Shown: positions 12,701 through 24,885 of the stretch, in pieces
How the letters are laid out: each line of letters opens with the position of its first letter
Position numbering within the stretch: position 1 is the first letter of the stretch
NCBI GenBank assembly: GCA_013398615.1
Contig: VZSR01001685.1
Coordinates: 35,139,907 to 35,203,906 of the forward strand
Direction of reading: 5' to 3'
From: Brachypodius melanocephalos
Taxonomy: Eukaryota; Chordata; Aves; Passeriformes; Pycnonotidae
DNA: 64,000 bases
Program-made: the position numbers and the translations under genes
The notes under the pieces: generated by a model
Databases searched by the model: none
Told to the model about the DNA's origin: nothing
What the model saw: only the letters and a program-made list of their open reading frames with translations

Positions 12701-14294
12701 GCCCACCCTCCACCACTTAAAAGAGATCACAACTTAACGAGAAAAATATTTCTTGATCTTTTAAACTGGAAGACCTCCTGCCTAAACTACCCTTTGCCCA
12801 GTTGTTAGCAGATGATGCACATGTGACTTGGGCAGTTTATCATTGTCCTAAATGATGGAGTCTTTTAAAATTGAAAGGATGCGCTCTCTCTGGCTTTAAT
12901 TCCTGAAGACAGGAAAGTATCTTGTAATAGGAAGTGTTACTGGGAAGTTATTGTTGTAATTGGCTGTCTACACAATTTTTACTTGCTCTTCCTTGAGGGA
13001 ATGTTTGCTAGACTAAATAAAATTTCAGATATTTCTATTGTTTGGGCTATGAAATGAATACTGTCAGCTGATTTATGGGAATGGAATATAAGATATTAAA
13101 ATGTTTTCTGGGATCTTCCAGAATAAGAATTCTGGGCCAGTTTAAAAAAAATGAAAGTGGATAAGAATTTTGGTAAGACGTAACAGTTAGGAAAATAGTT
13201 TCTTGGTATTTGCTGCAAGTAAGGGAAGTGGAGAATGAAGGAATCATCAGATGCAACATTTCTTTGCATTTTGTAAGAGCAAAGAAGGGATCTGCTGGGA
13301 TAAAAGTCAGCCCTAAATGTGATCTCATCTTTTTCAGTTTAATAAATATTGGGGTTTTTCTTCCTACTCCCTGCTTTCTGCTTTTCTCTAATTTTCTATA
13401 TTTCCATTTTATTCAGTTTGGACAACAAATGAGACTGGCCAATATTCTTTGATGTTCAGAGATGTCTGACAATGCCTACAGTTCTTACAGATATAACTAC
13501 TGCCACCAAAATCACAGTGGGATATGCCATATTAATTCACATTTTCATCTCAGGTAATATGTCATTCCTTTCTTTGATAACTCTTTCCTACTATGATGAA
13601 CTAACATGGCTTAATAGCTGAAATTCTGCAATAGTTTAAGATTAAAGTTTACAGTAAGTTTCCTGCAGTTTCCTTCCCTCTCTCTGTCTCTGCTAAATTG
13701 CACCCACATATTGTTAGCTGCTTCCTTCCACTACAGCTAGGCAGTCCACTGGGAAGATATTCCATCTTTTCTACCTTCCCATGGAGAATCACTCACTGCA
13801 ATGTCACTTCCAAGCATGCAGCTGGTAGCTGGAGACCATGAAATGTTATCACTTGCCATTAGCAAGTAAATGAGCTCCAGCTCCATACTCAAAACTGTTG
13901 AGATCTCTCAGTCCTGCTTATTTCAGCTGTGGATGTGAAGTGACCAGGTTAAGGGATGCAGCTGCACCCTGTATTCCTGTTTTTACAGCTTCCATACAAT
14001 ATTGCCCTGTCTACCTTGCTCTTCACACTAGCACAACATGAAGACATATTTTAAAATGTGTGTTACTTTGTCAAAGAAACAGACGTCTCATATCTGAGCA
14101 CCTTAATAACAAAAACCCCACACATTAAGTAAAGCCTGAGATCACATCTCTTCAGCTAAAGTCCAATTAATCTGTACATAAAGGAACAAAGGAACATGTT
14201 TAATAATGTCCATAAATGTACTAAACATTTCTGGAAATTTCCAGGCCCTTTTTGTCACACACTGAGGAATGTCAAGCAAGTTTGCCCACATCAA

Positions 14295-14321
14295 CATGAA
14301 TCCCATGGATCCCATGAATCC
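14295..14321. repeat. Three 9-base tandem units CATGRATCC
   Basis: CATGAATCC, CATGGATCC and CATGAATCC follow each other exactly and are followed by CATGGTGAT, a decayed fourth unit. This is an intronic minisatellite-like tract; the minus-strand reading H-G-I-H-G-I is incidental. Confidence 0.85.
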
Positions 14322-14746
14322 CATGGTGATGGGAAGGGAACAGGCAGCAGAAACCACTTGGTGTGATGGTGGCACAGAAAATGTGTTGTAGGTACTCAGG
14401 ATCAGGGCACAGCTCTGTGCATGCAGCAGGATGCCAGTCCCCCTCTTTGGGGGCTCGCAGAGCTGGCAACACTGTCACAGCACTGGGCAGGAGCTAGCAG
14501 AGCACAGAGTGACGCAAAAGACAAAACCATGGAAAAAGAAATGTATTAGAACAGTCTTTGATTTAAGCAGACTGTTTTTGTCAAACTGTCAGCTCATGTA
14601 ATTATATGAATAATTTATTTTCAAACCACGACATTAACATTTTCCTCCTGTGCTCCTGCTGCAGTTTCTGTGGTATTATTCCTCTAGCCAGAAGCAAGCA
14701 TTTGATTAAAGCACATACCCGAGCAAGAAATGGCAAATCATCTCAC

Positions 14747-14918
14747 CTACGACAGAAACACATCCCACTGGAGCAACAAGAGTAATGGGGGCGAATCCAT
14801 AGGCTGTGAAGTTGCCCACCTCTCCAAGCCCCAGGAGGATAATCCCACACCACCACAGCTTGCTCCTGTAGTAGGGCTTCTGCTCTGCTTGGCAAACCAG
14901 TCGGAGATGAGCGCATTT
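14747..14918 (-). CDS. NIPAL2: NIPAL2 exon 3: loop plus TM2-TM3, family signature
   Basis: The 172 bases encode residues 66-122 plus the first base of Gly123. They begin K-C-A-H-L-R-L, a cytosolic loop matching the K-Y-S-H-L region of other NIPAL proteins, followed by K-P-Y-Y-R-S-K-L-W-W. The hydrophobic stretch then carries GEVGNFTAYGFAPITLVAPV and GCVSVV. The conserved G-E-x-G-N-F-x-A-Y-x-F-A-P core of the NIPA family is intact (E98, N101, Y105, A108, P109). The acceptor is TAATTTTCCAG and the donor is GTAG|GTGAGA, phase 1. N101-F-T is formally a sequon but lies inside a membrane segment. This exon is the strongest evidence for the gene identity. Confidence 0.95.
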
Positions 14919-17817
14919 CTGGAAAATTAATTATTAGGAACAGGTATGAATAGAAAGACTCCCATTGTGTTCTTGTGTCTGACAAAAGTGGAATAATTAA
15001 GGGGGATGTCAGCTTCAAGTTCCAGGTGTGTTGAGGTTTTCTTTTTAAACAAGCCTTTGAGCTTCTTGTTGCAGAGCTTTGTATTAACTCAGCGCTGCTT
15101 CAGATACGGTTTCTTAGCCATGGTGGAAAGGGCTGAAAAACAAACCTGAAAAACGCTAAGTGAATACTAGCTAGTGCTTCCTAGCTATCCCTGCACACAT
15201 CTGTTCTTGTCTCAAAGCAACGCTCAGCATTTGTGCTCTGAATCTGGAAACACTCAAAGGCAGGAGATGGGGCAGAATCAGAACTGTGGCAACAAACTGG
15301 GACAGGGGGAACAGACAACAGGGCGTTCCTGTCTGTGAAACCTATCCTCACCAGAAATGCACTCTCAAAATGAAAAAGGCAGCACTTAATCACTTCTTCT
15401 GTAGGGAGGACTCTAAATTAACTAAATGGAATTTATGATTTGGCTACAATCTCCTGTTTGACCTTAGAAGGAGTAAGGCATTCTTTTCTAAAGAAAAAAC
15501 AGTTGGCACAGGTATAACATATACTCAAGTAATACTTCATCAACACTTCCTGTTACATGAAGAAGGTATCATTGGCACAAGCTGTAATTGTTTTTTCTCT
15601 GGCTGTACAGCAAGAACATGTATATAGCAAGACAGCTTGTCTTTGATCACACTGATCCTCTGAAAGAGAGTCCAGGCAGTCTCCATCAAGCAAGTGTCAT
15701 TACTGGGAATGGTGCAATGTTTACCAAATTAATTCTGCAGATTATCATTTCCTTTCTCAAATTACTTTCCAGCCTTTCTGCACATGGGTCAAAAAAGGTG
15801 GAAATCAATCAATACAGTCATTACAGTACAAATGGTGGTAAAAGAAAGATTTTTTCTCCATCACTTGGTATTTGATTTTAGAAGTCTCCCTGCAGAGCCT
15901 GGGGAGGTTATAAAGGATTTTCCTCACACTCCCATCCTTCTCTGTAGGCTACTTGAAAGAGCATGGGACAAACAGCAATGTCTGTAATAGTCTTAGTCAT
16001 TGCTCTTGTTGAGATGTTTCAAATATTGCAGCTTTGTGCTGTGGAGTGTGTTCAGGGGATGAAATTCTAGGAAGAAATTTAGTCCTCCAAGGAGAAAAAC
16101 AGCAAAAGGAAATCAAACTTGAGCCATGGACCTGGAAGTTCTTCAGAGTAACATTCACAATTTTCCATTTTTATAAACAAAGAAACAAAAAAGCCCAATA
16201 AGGATACAAATTAAATTAATATTAAATAATATTCAAATTATTATTCAAGAATCCAAGTTTCCACCAAAAATTAAATAGGACAATTCTTAACTGAATCCTG
16301 AGGTGTATTTTCACCCCAGATTCTTGTAGGATTAACTTTTGAGGGCACAGTGAGATTGAAAAGATGTGCAGCAAACACAGGGAGGTGAGCTCAGTAACTC
16401 CCCTACAGCCTTCTTTCTCCAGATGTCTGTCTTCTTTGCACAGTAATGTGAGCAAATGGTATTTAGGTAGAGACTGTTTACAACTCAGCTGAAATATATT
16501 GCAAATGATGAGCTGTTCTTTAGTAGACAACCTGCTAGACAGAAGAGAAGCAGGAAAATGGACTAATACATGGTCAGAAAGGGACAGAACAAAAAAAAAA
16601 ATCTGACCTGTCCAGTTAATAGGAGTGTGAAAATAAATACTGAGATCTAGGGAAAGTTATAATTCATATTTAGAAGACAGTGTAACTAAATAGAGAAAAA
16701 CCTAATTTAAAGGATTAAAAAAATATTTCATTTAAAATTTTCTGTCAAACGGCAATGAGAGCCATTGGGTTTCCCTAATCAGCATTTAAAAAGCTGATAG
16801 TTCAAATCCAGTGAGGGCTCTTATTATTAGAAATCAATAGAAGTCTGCTTGTATGTCTCAGTACATCCTCTTGCAAAGCATCTACTTTGGCACGCAGTGC
16901 CCCCAGCAGACAAAGGATATGAAATCTGAACAACCTCGTTGTTAGGGCTAAGACTGAATTTCCACTTCACCTTCACTTTTCTTCACTCCACCTTTACCTT
17001 TCCACTTCAACTTCAGAGGTTTTCCTACAGCCTGTCCCAGCACTGTCACCACCCACAGGCTGGAACTCATGTTGGAGAGGTCATCTCAACTTGCCTACCA
17101 CCTGTGGCTAAACAGGTTTCTTTCTGGGATTCTCCAGCTAATGATGTTTAAATAGAAGGGAATCACTGAAGAACATTCTAGCTTTAATAAACTGGGTTAC
17201 TATGAACAGAAGCTTTCATATTCTACAACTTTCTAAGTCATCCTTTACAGAAAAAGCAAGAAGTAGCTTTACATGGGAGCTGTACAACTTATAAAATACT
17301 AGCTAGCAAAAATACTTATTCTGGACAATTTACACAACAATGTCTTCTGTGCTTTATAAACTTCTGTTATAAGACCTAAAAATACAATGAAGTCTACAAG
17401 ATACAGATTATAATCAAAAATTTAACTTTCTACTGAATATGTATTCTAATTATTAAAACAGAAAGGATTTTATAATTGACATTCTACAACACTTTACCAC
17501 AGTTTTAAGGGCAACACCTCCCATTACTTTCATGATTTAAATACTGTTTACTCAGATTATTTTGTCTTAATTGCAGAAGAAAAACTAAATTGGCCAAAGT
17601 TGTTTTGGGGTCCAATATTGTAAAAAACTTTATGTTTTTATGCATTTATGGAACAAGGAGCTGACTCAGAAAGATGTCCCTCTTGATCTGCTGCTTGTCA
17701 GCTCTCGTGAATGACGTGGTGACTGGCGCCGTCTTGGCCACAGAGACCACAAAATGTTCCAGTTTAAAATCTTCATTGACAGGAGGAAAAGTGCAGGAAA
17801 ACCTCAACTCTGGACAT

Positions 17818-17917
17818 NNNNNNNNNNNNNNNNNNNNNNNNNNNNNNNNNNNNNNNNNNNNNNNNNNNNNNNNNNNNNNNNNNNNNNNNNNNNNNNNNNN
17901 NNNNNNNNNNNNNNNNN
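17818..17917. other. Assembly gap (100 N)
   Basis: Exactly 100 consecutive N characters, a common placeholder for a gap of unknown size. It directly abuts CR1-derived sequence on the right, suggesting that a repeat caused the break. The true intron 2 length is therefore uncertain. Confidence 0.99.
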
Positions 17918-18462
17918 TAACATGGATGATGGACCAAGGAGGTCTCAGTGCTCTGAGCCAGAGGACCATGGCTGTGAGAATGATCAAATCCCACCTGACC
18001 TTCAACCCGTGTGGGATCTACTCCTCCAGCTAATCCCTACAAATCTATAGGGCCTGATGGGATTAATTCAAGAATCCTCAAAGTACTAGATTACGTAATT
18101 GCAAAGTCTCTCTCAATTGCTTTTGAGCAGTCTTGGGAATCTGGAGGGGTCCCAGCTGACTGGAAGCTGGTGAACATTGTCCTGATTTTCAGGAAGGGCA
18201 AGAAGGGGAACCCTGGAAAATACAGACTCATCTGTCCCACTTTAGTGCTGGTAAAATCATGTACAAGATTATTCTGAGAGGTATTGAAAAACATCTCGAG
18301 GGCAACGCAGTCATCGGTTGCAACCAGCACAGCTTAATGAGGAGAAAGTTCTGCTTGTCAAACCTTCCTTCCTTCCTTCTGTAACAGGGTAACCCATGTA
18401 GCTGATCTAGGAAAGCCTTTGTTGACTTCAGCAAAGCTTTTGATACTGTCTCTTATAGGATC
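17918..18462 (+). mobile_element. CR1 LINE ORF2 fragment (reverse transcriptase), decayed
   Basis: Plus-strand translation gives, in broken frames, the CR1 reverse-transcriptase N-terminal region: E-D-H-G-C-E-N-D-Q, then GPDGINSRILKVL, then SWESGGVPADWKLVN and KGKKGNPGKYR. Downstream come I-E-K-H-L, N-A-V-I-G and finally V-D-F-S-K-A-F-D-T-V-S. Those motifs lie in order over about 540 bases with at least two frame changes and stops, so the copy is dead. The sequence after about 18462 no longer resembles CR1, and the catalytic Y-x-D-D region and the 3' tail are absent. Unlike the other CR1 copies here, this is an internal piece truncated at its 3' side. Its left end is hidden by the gap. It lies antisense to NIPAL2. 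Confidence 0.88.
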
Positions 18463-18778
18463 CTTCCTTACTCCCAGGCTCAGTGGGACCGCAAGTGACT
18501 CACAGCTGGTATTTCTTTCTGGCACATTAAAAGGAGGAGGAGTTACCAACATTTCTTCTATTCCTGTATGACAATCACAACACAGAACAGGCTGAGAGCT
18601 CCCAACAACTCTCAGCTCCTAGCAACTACAGCAGGGCACTGCTAGATTACAGTTAATGAAAGAGAGAAGGTTTATGAAATGAAACAAAATTTGCATTTTG
18701 AACTTCATCAAAACCAAACTGCAATGTAAGTATATGTTAAATAGAAACAACTCTGAATAAAGAGAAACCATATCATAC

Positions 18779-18847
18779 CTGTATATTCAAAGAGACACTG
18801 ATGAGGAAATTTGAAGCAGCAGCAAGTAAAACTCCCAAGAGCTGAGT
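18779..18847 (-). CDS. NIPAL2: NIPAL2 exon 2: first transmembrane helix
   Basis: This 69-base exon encodes 23 residues (43-65): T-Q, then LLGVLLAAASNFLISVSLNI, then Q. That is a single hydrophobic helix (TM1) ending in the S-L-N-I-Q signature typical of NIPA-like proteins. The acceptor on the minus strand reads TTTGTGATTTGCAG and the donor is CAG|GTATGA. Both ends are phase 0. In position and spacing it aligns without gaps to the TM1 segment of vertebrate NIPAL2 (from recall). It sits about 17 kb downstream of exon 1 and 3.9 kb upstream of exon 3. It is too short to stand out as an open frame. Confidence 0.9.
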
Positions 18848-21215
18848 CTGCAAATCACAAACCAAAGAAATACAAAAATACTTTTTAGTTTAAGAAGAGC
18901 AATATAATGGTGGTTTGCTGATAGCACATTATAACCCAGTCAAAACCAAATTACTGTACTTTTCAGTCACTGAGTTTATGCTGCAGTGAGTAAAATGATA
19001 AGAGATACCTCTAGGTAGTTGATTAGGGCTTAAGTAGTAAACAAGGCGGAATGGAAAGGGCGTGACACTGGTTTTGCTGTCCTTCAGTAGAACACCTTCT
19101 TAAATCTCATGAAAGAAAAAACTAGGCAGGATTCAGTTGAAAACCACAGAGAGGGGGGTTTTCCCCCAAAAGGACCTGGTTTTTACATTATCCAGAAGGA
19201 AAATCATCAGCAATCAAACTGTTCCTATTGGAACACAATTATCTTATGCGTTGACATATCCACTATTTGACAGGGCAGCCAGGAACACAGGCCTCCTGAC
19301 AGTTTATTTAATGTGTTGTGTTATTTAATTAAATAATTTCCTATCAGACTGTCTAATTTTCAGTAAGATTTGCAAGCTTTCTGTGAAGCCAAAAAATGAA
19401 AAACATTCAAGCAGGATTCATTGTTTTGGAAAGAAGTCATTTAAAAATGACATTTCAGCAAGGTCAAACAACAGGTACTTGATAGAGCTCCCTGTCCACT
19501 TTCAAAATGTTCTAATACATTGCAAGCCATCCTAAATGTATTAAAAACTTACTAAAATCACTTCTATAGTGATTTGAGGAGCCTCATTAGCTTCTAGAGA
19601 AGACAAACATACCATCAGTTTTTATAAACAAGGTCATGGTAATAAAATCCAGCATAACAACTGTTTCCAGGCTGTAAAGCAGCATCCACCTCTGTCCTTA
19701 GAGCCTCAGGCTTCCTGATACTTACCAAGAAGGTCCCTGGGCAACTCTGAACAGGCAATGCCTACCAGCCACAGAGACTGTCACCCCTCAACACTTCTAA
19801 AGAGCAACATGTTGTCTCAAAAGCACTTGGAGAGGGGATTGTTATTGTGGCTGGATAGCTCCCAGATTAAGGAAAAGGCATCCCCAAAAGTGTTCCAAGT
19901 TAAATACAATATTTAAGCCAAACAGCAGAATCCAACAGTTTCCAGCCCCTGTGTTTCTGTAGTGGCTCGGAGTCGGCAGGAGAGGCAGACAACACAACAG
20001 CTCTGAGAGAAGGGCTTGGCTGCCTGCCAGGTGTCACCAAGACATGACTGATGGGTCCAAAGGGATACAGAGACAAGGATGCAGGAAGTGAGAGAGCTCC
20101 CTCTGCTAACTATTACAGCATCAGCGCCACAGCTTGCGCACAAGAAGCATTCAGTGAGAAGCATTACTCAAGATTTTAGCCCATAGCCTCTGGTGCACAG
20201 CCACTGGAGGCCCTTCCCCTCTCGCATCCTCTCCCCGGGATCTTCCAGCGCTCCCTGTCACAGGGACACAGCAGGCTCCTTCCTCTCTGGGGAAATGCTG
20301 TCACATGGACACCACCCCGGCCTCACAGAAGCAGAGAGGATGCGTTTTCCTTCCTCACTCCTTAATGCTGTAGCATCGAATCCTGAGTGCTGATCTTGCC
20401 CAAAGTTTGACCACTTCATCCTGCACATACAGCAGCTTCAAAAAACAGCAACTAAATCAAAACTGTTTTCTTGCTCCTGAAAACTTGGACTTTTTAAATG
20501 ACAACATGCTTCCTTGTGAGGAGGTGGAGAAGTGGTCTTGTCAGCCTTGTCATGAAGTGTTTAAGGAAAAGGAGACAGAAGGGAATAGAAAACAGAACCA
20601 GCCCCTCATTTGCCCCATCTTTTTATTGCACTTACAGTAGTAATTGTAACAAATCCCCACTACTCCCAGCAGAAAACTCAGTCTCTCTGTGGCTCTTTTT
20701 GTTCCAGAGGCTGATCCTGTTGTTATGGTTGCATCTCTGGATGCAACCCCTTGCAGCTCCTTCCTCACAGTTTTCAGTGGGGGCGGTCAGAAACCTTGCA
20801 CAGGACTCAGTAGGCAACCAGCACACCAGGGAGGAAACACCATTGATCTTAAGCCAGACCACAAGAGGGTCTCCATCCAGCTCTTGAATGCAGCTGGTGA
20901 GCAGAGGATGAGGTCATGTGTTCCATTGGTCATCTAAAATGATGTGCTAAATCAGATCCATGTGTGGGTACTGGTGATGACCTGAGTGTGTGCCTCTAGA
21001 GGCTGTGAATCAAATCTCCAGCAGTGTGTTTTCCAGTGCCCTGCATCATGGGTGTCCTCCCCAGAACAACAACTGCTTTAGCACCACAGTGGTTGCTTCA
21101 CCATGTACCTGTGAGCTTGGCTCAGATATCACTGTGGGACACATGAGATTTCTATCATGATGACCAGCCTGCATCTGAACAGAAATAATCTTATGAAGGT
21201 CAGTTCTCCTCTTGG

Positions 21216-21460
21216 AGAATCACAGAATCGTTTGGGTTGGAAGGGACCTTAAATGTCATTTAATTCCAACCTTTCTGGCATGGGCAAGGACACCTTCCAC
21301 TACACCATGTTGGTCAAAACCCCATCCAACCTTGAACATTTCCAGGAATGGGGCATCCACAATTTCTCTGTGCAAACTGTTCCAGTGTCTCACCACCCTT
21401 ATTGTGAAAAGCTTTTTCCTTGTATCTCGTCTAAATCTACCTTCTTTTAGCTTAGAATCA
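21216..21460 (-). mobile_element. CR1 LINE 3' end, minus strand
   Basis: The plus strand begins AGAATCACAGAATCGTTTGG, then GTTGGAAGGGACCTTAAATG. It continues through GGACACCTTCCACTACACCA, CCCCATCCAACCTTGAACAT and GGGGCATCCACAATTTCTCT to CTAAATCTACCTTCTTTTAG. This is the reverse complement of the avian CR1 3' region including its terminal repeat. The element is 5' truncated (about 245 bases) in the same orientation as NIPAL2. Similarity fades at about 21460. Confidence 0.93.
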
Positions 21461-22266
21461 ATATGCTGTGACACTCCTCTGTGCCTAACTTCAGCAACCT
21501 CCTGGCCTGCACACAAGAAAAAAACAGTGCATGTGCACAATCAAGGCAAATGTGTAGTGGCAGGCTGAGCTCAAACCTTACCCTCGTGGCTCAGGTCATT
21601 TTATTGCAATGACCACATGTTTCACCTGAGCGTTGCTGTTGGCATATATACTGCACTGCCTGCTCCAGGCTGACAGGTGTTAATGAGCTCTGCTTAGCAT
21701 GGTGATAGCACCCTGCTTCCAAACCCCCGGCTGGACAGACCCCGAAGGATTAAGAGCAGAGTATGATGCCCTAAGGAGGTCAAATATCACATGGATCCAT
21801 TCAGGAAAATGAGATGAAAGTACAGTAACACCATGCAGCGACAGCATGGCAAAACTGTCTCATGTGGGTTCATACTCACACATGCTTATATTAAAGAAAA
21901 AAATGGGGGGAAATGCAGTAAAGAGGAAAATTACATTGCAAACAACTCAAATCAGAGTGAATCTTAAATCAGCAGGCAATTTCTAATGAACCAGGGTTTT
22001 CACATACAGCAGCACTCAGATAAAAAATAGGATAGCATATCAGGCCAGGAAAACCATGCATGAATGAAAGATGACCTGCAACTGAAGACAGATCACAAAA
22101 TGTTTGCTGTACTGCCCTGAAGGCCACCAGAGCCCTTCTGTTCCCATCTTATCATGTGAAAGACTTCATTATTTGTGCAGTGTCTGCCATTTAATATCCT
22201 TCAGAGGCTAAAGGACTGGTGGAACGGCCAGTTTAATAAGTAATAAACATGATATCCTCTGAGTTT

Positions 22267-22292
22267 CCAGTTGTGATATCCAGTTGTGATAT
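22267..22292. repeat. 13-base tandem duplication
   Basis: CCAGTTGTGATAT occurs twice head to tail without mismatch. Confidence 0.9.
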
Positions 22293-24577
22293 CATCCACA
22301 GCACTGCAGAGCTTCCCACACATGTGTCTCAAGACAAACCTCAGTTGGGGAATTCAGTTGCAGACACAACTTCAGAGCCATGGTACTACTTCAGTCAACT
22401 AAGGACTTATACAGGAAAAAGCTTTAAATATTCAAATCTGTTGGCATAAAATGTAAGTTTCTTCATCAGTGAAACATCTGTCTGAGCATACAGGCCACTT
22501 TGTCAGACCCCAGATTTCAAACTGCTGACACATTCTTCCAGTGCTTCCAAATGCATGAGGCTTGTCACAGAAACATCTTGCCCTTAGGTTTTCCAGAAAA
22601 TAAAAAACAACAAAGAAATTTAATTTACTTCACTTTAATATGTTTTGGAACAAGCCATGAAAGTCACCTATGCATTTTGAAGTCCTTCCTAGACAACCCC
22701 TGAGCACACAGACCATGGACTGAGATTGTGGCAAACAGGCTTGAGGAATGCTTTCCTCTGACCTGACACTCCCTCACTGCCTTGCTTAAGTGCCTGAAAT
22801 AATCCACCCAAAATATACCCCATTACCATTATGTTCTTTATCAGCCACCTGCCAGTGCTGAACACTAAAGATGGGTCAAAATTCACAATCCACAGCAAGG
22901 GTTTTAAACCAGCGACCCTGTGCAGTTTGTCAGGGGTGACACTGACCTGTACCTGGTGTGCCAGGGTAAATGAGTTCAAGAAATGGCAAATTTGTCTTAA
23001 GCAAGGCACTCTCAGCACTCTCCTGGCATCCCCATCCCAGCCACACGAGGGTCCTGCACATTCTGAGGCATGGGGGAGGGAGGTTTGAACCATCAGTCAG
23101 GAGAAATCCATTTGTCACATGGAGTGGCAGCACACTGCTATTCAAAATAAGTGAGCAGCAGTGTGGGACATGGCTGGGGATGGTCCTGCTCCCAGCACTC
23201 ATGCAGGACCTGATGCTTGTTTACCAGAGCACTTTTTCACATAATTCTGACAATATTTTAAAATGACATTTTACATGCAAAGTCTCTATTTACTGTCAAA
23301 GTAAAATAAGAGGTTTATGGCAAATGAAAGCCAGGCTAAAATCTGTATCTTTGGCAATAATTCTAGTAAGTTTATCACTTGCAGACTAAAATCTGCATTG
23401 GAGACTCAGCTATATGGTGAAATGCAACTTATCCATATTACATGTGTATTACAGGTTTTCCTAAAGCACAGTGCAGTTGCCAGGTCTGTGAGACGAAATC
23501 TTAGAAAAAGGAACTTCATTTGCACTGACTAAAAGGTATACACCATTATTTATGGAAACTTGCTATGCCTATAAATTGAACTGATGAGCAGAAAAAAACC
23601 CAAACACTTTAAATGTCTGTTGTCAGCTCACTCCTGAAGGCTAGTTAAACTGTTGCTCCTATTTTTTCTCAACTTCCCTATGTATTTGTCATCTAAAGGT
23701 GTTCCCAACAAATTTAATGGCATGTACTGTTTCAAAAGCTATGCAACATTTCCAATAACTGGGATTTTGTCAGACCTCAATGGATCTTATTAAAAAAAAA
23801 GAGAAAGGGGTGGAACATGTTCTAAACTTCCAATTATGAGTTAACTCTGAAGCAAGAGGAATTCAGAGTCCTTAACAAAAACCATATTTTTCAGAGAGCT
23901 ACCATGTGGAACTGGGAGAGGCTTATCATTTAGCTGTTATTATTCACAGAGCTCTGGCTGTACTCAGTACTTTACAGATGTATAAATAAAACAAGGTCCT
24001 TGTTCCAATGGTTTTCATAGTGCAGTTCATATACTCAGATATGAGTTAAGGTTCATATGAAGTACTGAAGGACAGCTGAAATAAGACTAAAAGGGCAATT
24101 ACCAGTGTAGGAACATGAAATGAAAATACATTTGATTTGTTCATTGTGACATAAAAGAAAAAGGACATTGTTCAGTATATGAGAAGGGGAGAATTAAAAC
24201 ATTTGGCACCATCATTGTTAGGAATAGAGAGAAGAGACTTGGTAACTACATTACCTCACAAATTTAAAATATATCTTTTTCCAGAAAAGTGATAAATTGC
24301 AAAGGCTGGAATGAGAGCCTGTGAAGTTATGAAAAGGAGGGGTTAACATGAGAGGATAGAGCAACTACAGAAGTGGGACTCCTTTATTTATCTCTGTGTT
24401 TTAATCACTTTCATGAGATCCTATTTATATTCATCACTCTGATTATTTTAATATACATAACAGGTAACAAACCAAGCTGGAGAATATAAACTGTGAAATA
24501 AAGTAACTAAAGTAACTTTTTATGTGCTTACTAAGGTTATATACAAGCATATCTACTCTCTGTATCGTTAACAAGCC

Positions 24578-24885
24578 TAGAATCACAGAGGTATTTAAGT
24601 TGAAAAATATCTCTAAGATAATTCAGTCCAATCATTAATCCAGTACTGCCAAGTCCACCACTTAAACCCTAAGCACCACATCTACATGTCTTTTAAACAG
24701 ACTGTTCCAATGATTGAGAATCTTTTCTGGGAAGAAATTTTTCCTCCTGTACTATTTAAACCTTCCCTGACACAACCTGAGGCCATTTCTTCTTGTTCTA
24801 TCATTTGTTACCAGGGAGACAAGAATCACCCATCTCACCACAACCAACTTTCAGGTAGTTTTAAGAGACCACTATGATAGCAATT
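24578..24885 (-). mobile_element. CR1 LINE 3' end, minus strand, diverged
   Basis: The plus strand shows TAGAATCACAGAGGTATTTA, later AAGCACCACATCTACATGTC, GAAATTTTTCCTCCTGTACT, and CACAACCTGAGGCCATTTCT followed by CTTGTTCTATCATTTGTTAC. These are the landmarks of an older CR1 subfamily 3' end in reverse complement. About 300 bases are retained with small deletions; the start of the element is lost. Confidence 0.88.

Larger units (their letters stand above)
5502..14746 (-). other. NIPAL2 intron 3
   Basis: A 9.2 kb intron between exons 3 and 4. It holds a short CR1 tail at 8281-8366, an 18-base perfect palindrome at 9696-9713, a 9-base tandem repeat at 14295-14321 and a possible cryptic exon at 6846-6941. 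The open frames here have no recognisable protein similarity. Confidence 0.8.
14919..18778 (-). other. NIPAL2 intron 2
   Basis: A roughly 3.9 kb intron (true length unknown because of the gap) between exons 2 and 3. It contains the 100-N gap at 17818-17917 and a plus-strand CR1 coding fragment just after it. The rest is AT-rich sequence without recognisable features. A CTTC/CCTTT-rich stretch lies near 16965-17020. Confidence 0.8.

Noticed and set aside
17646..18033. Open frames running through the N gap
   Set aside because: The frames are open only because N codons are not read as stops; the real right-hand part is decayed CR1.
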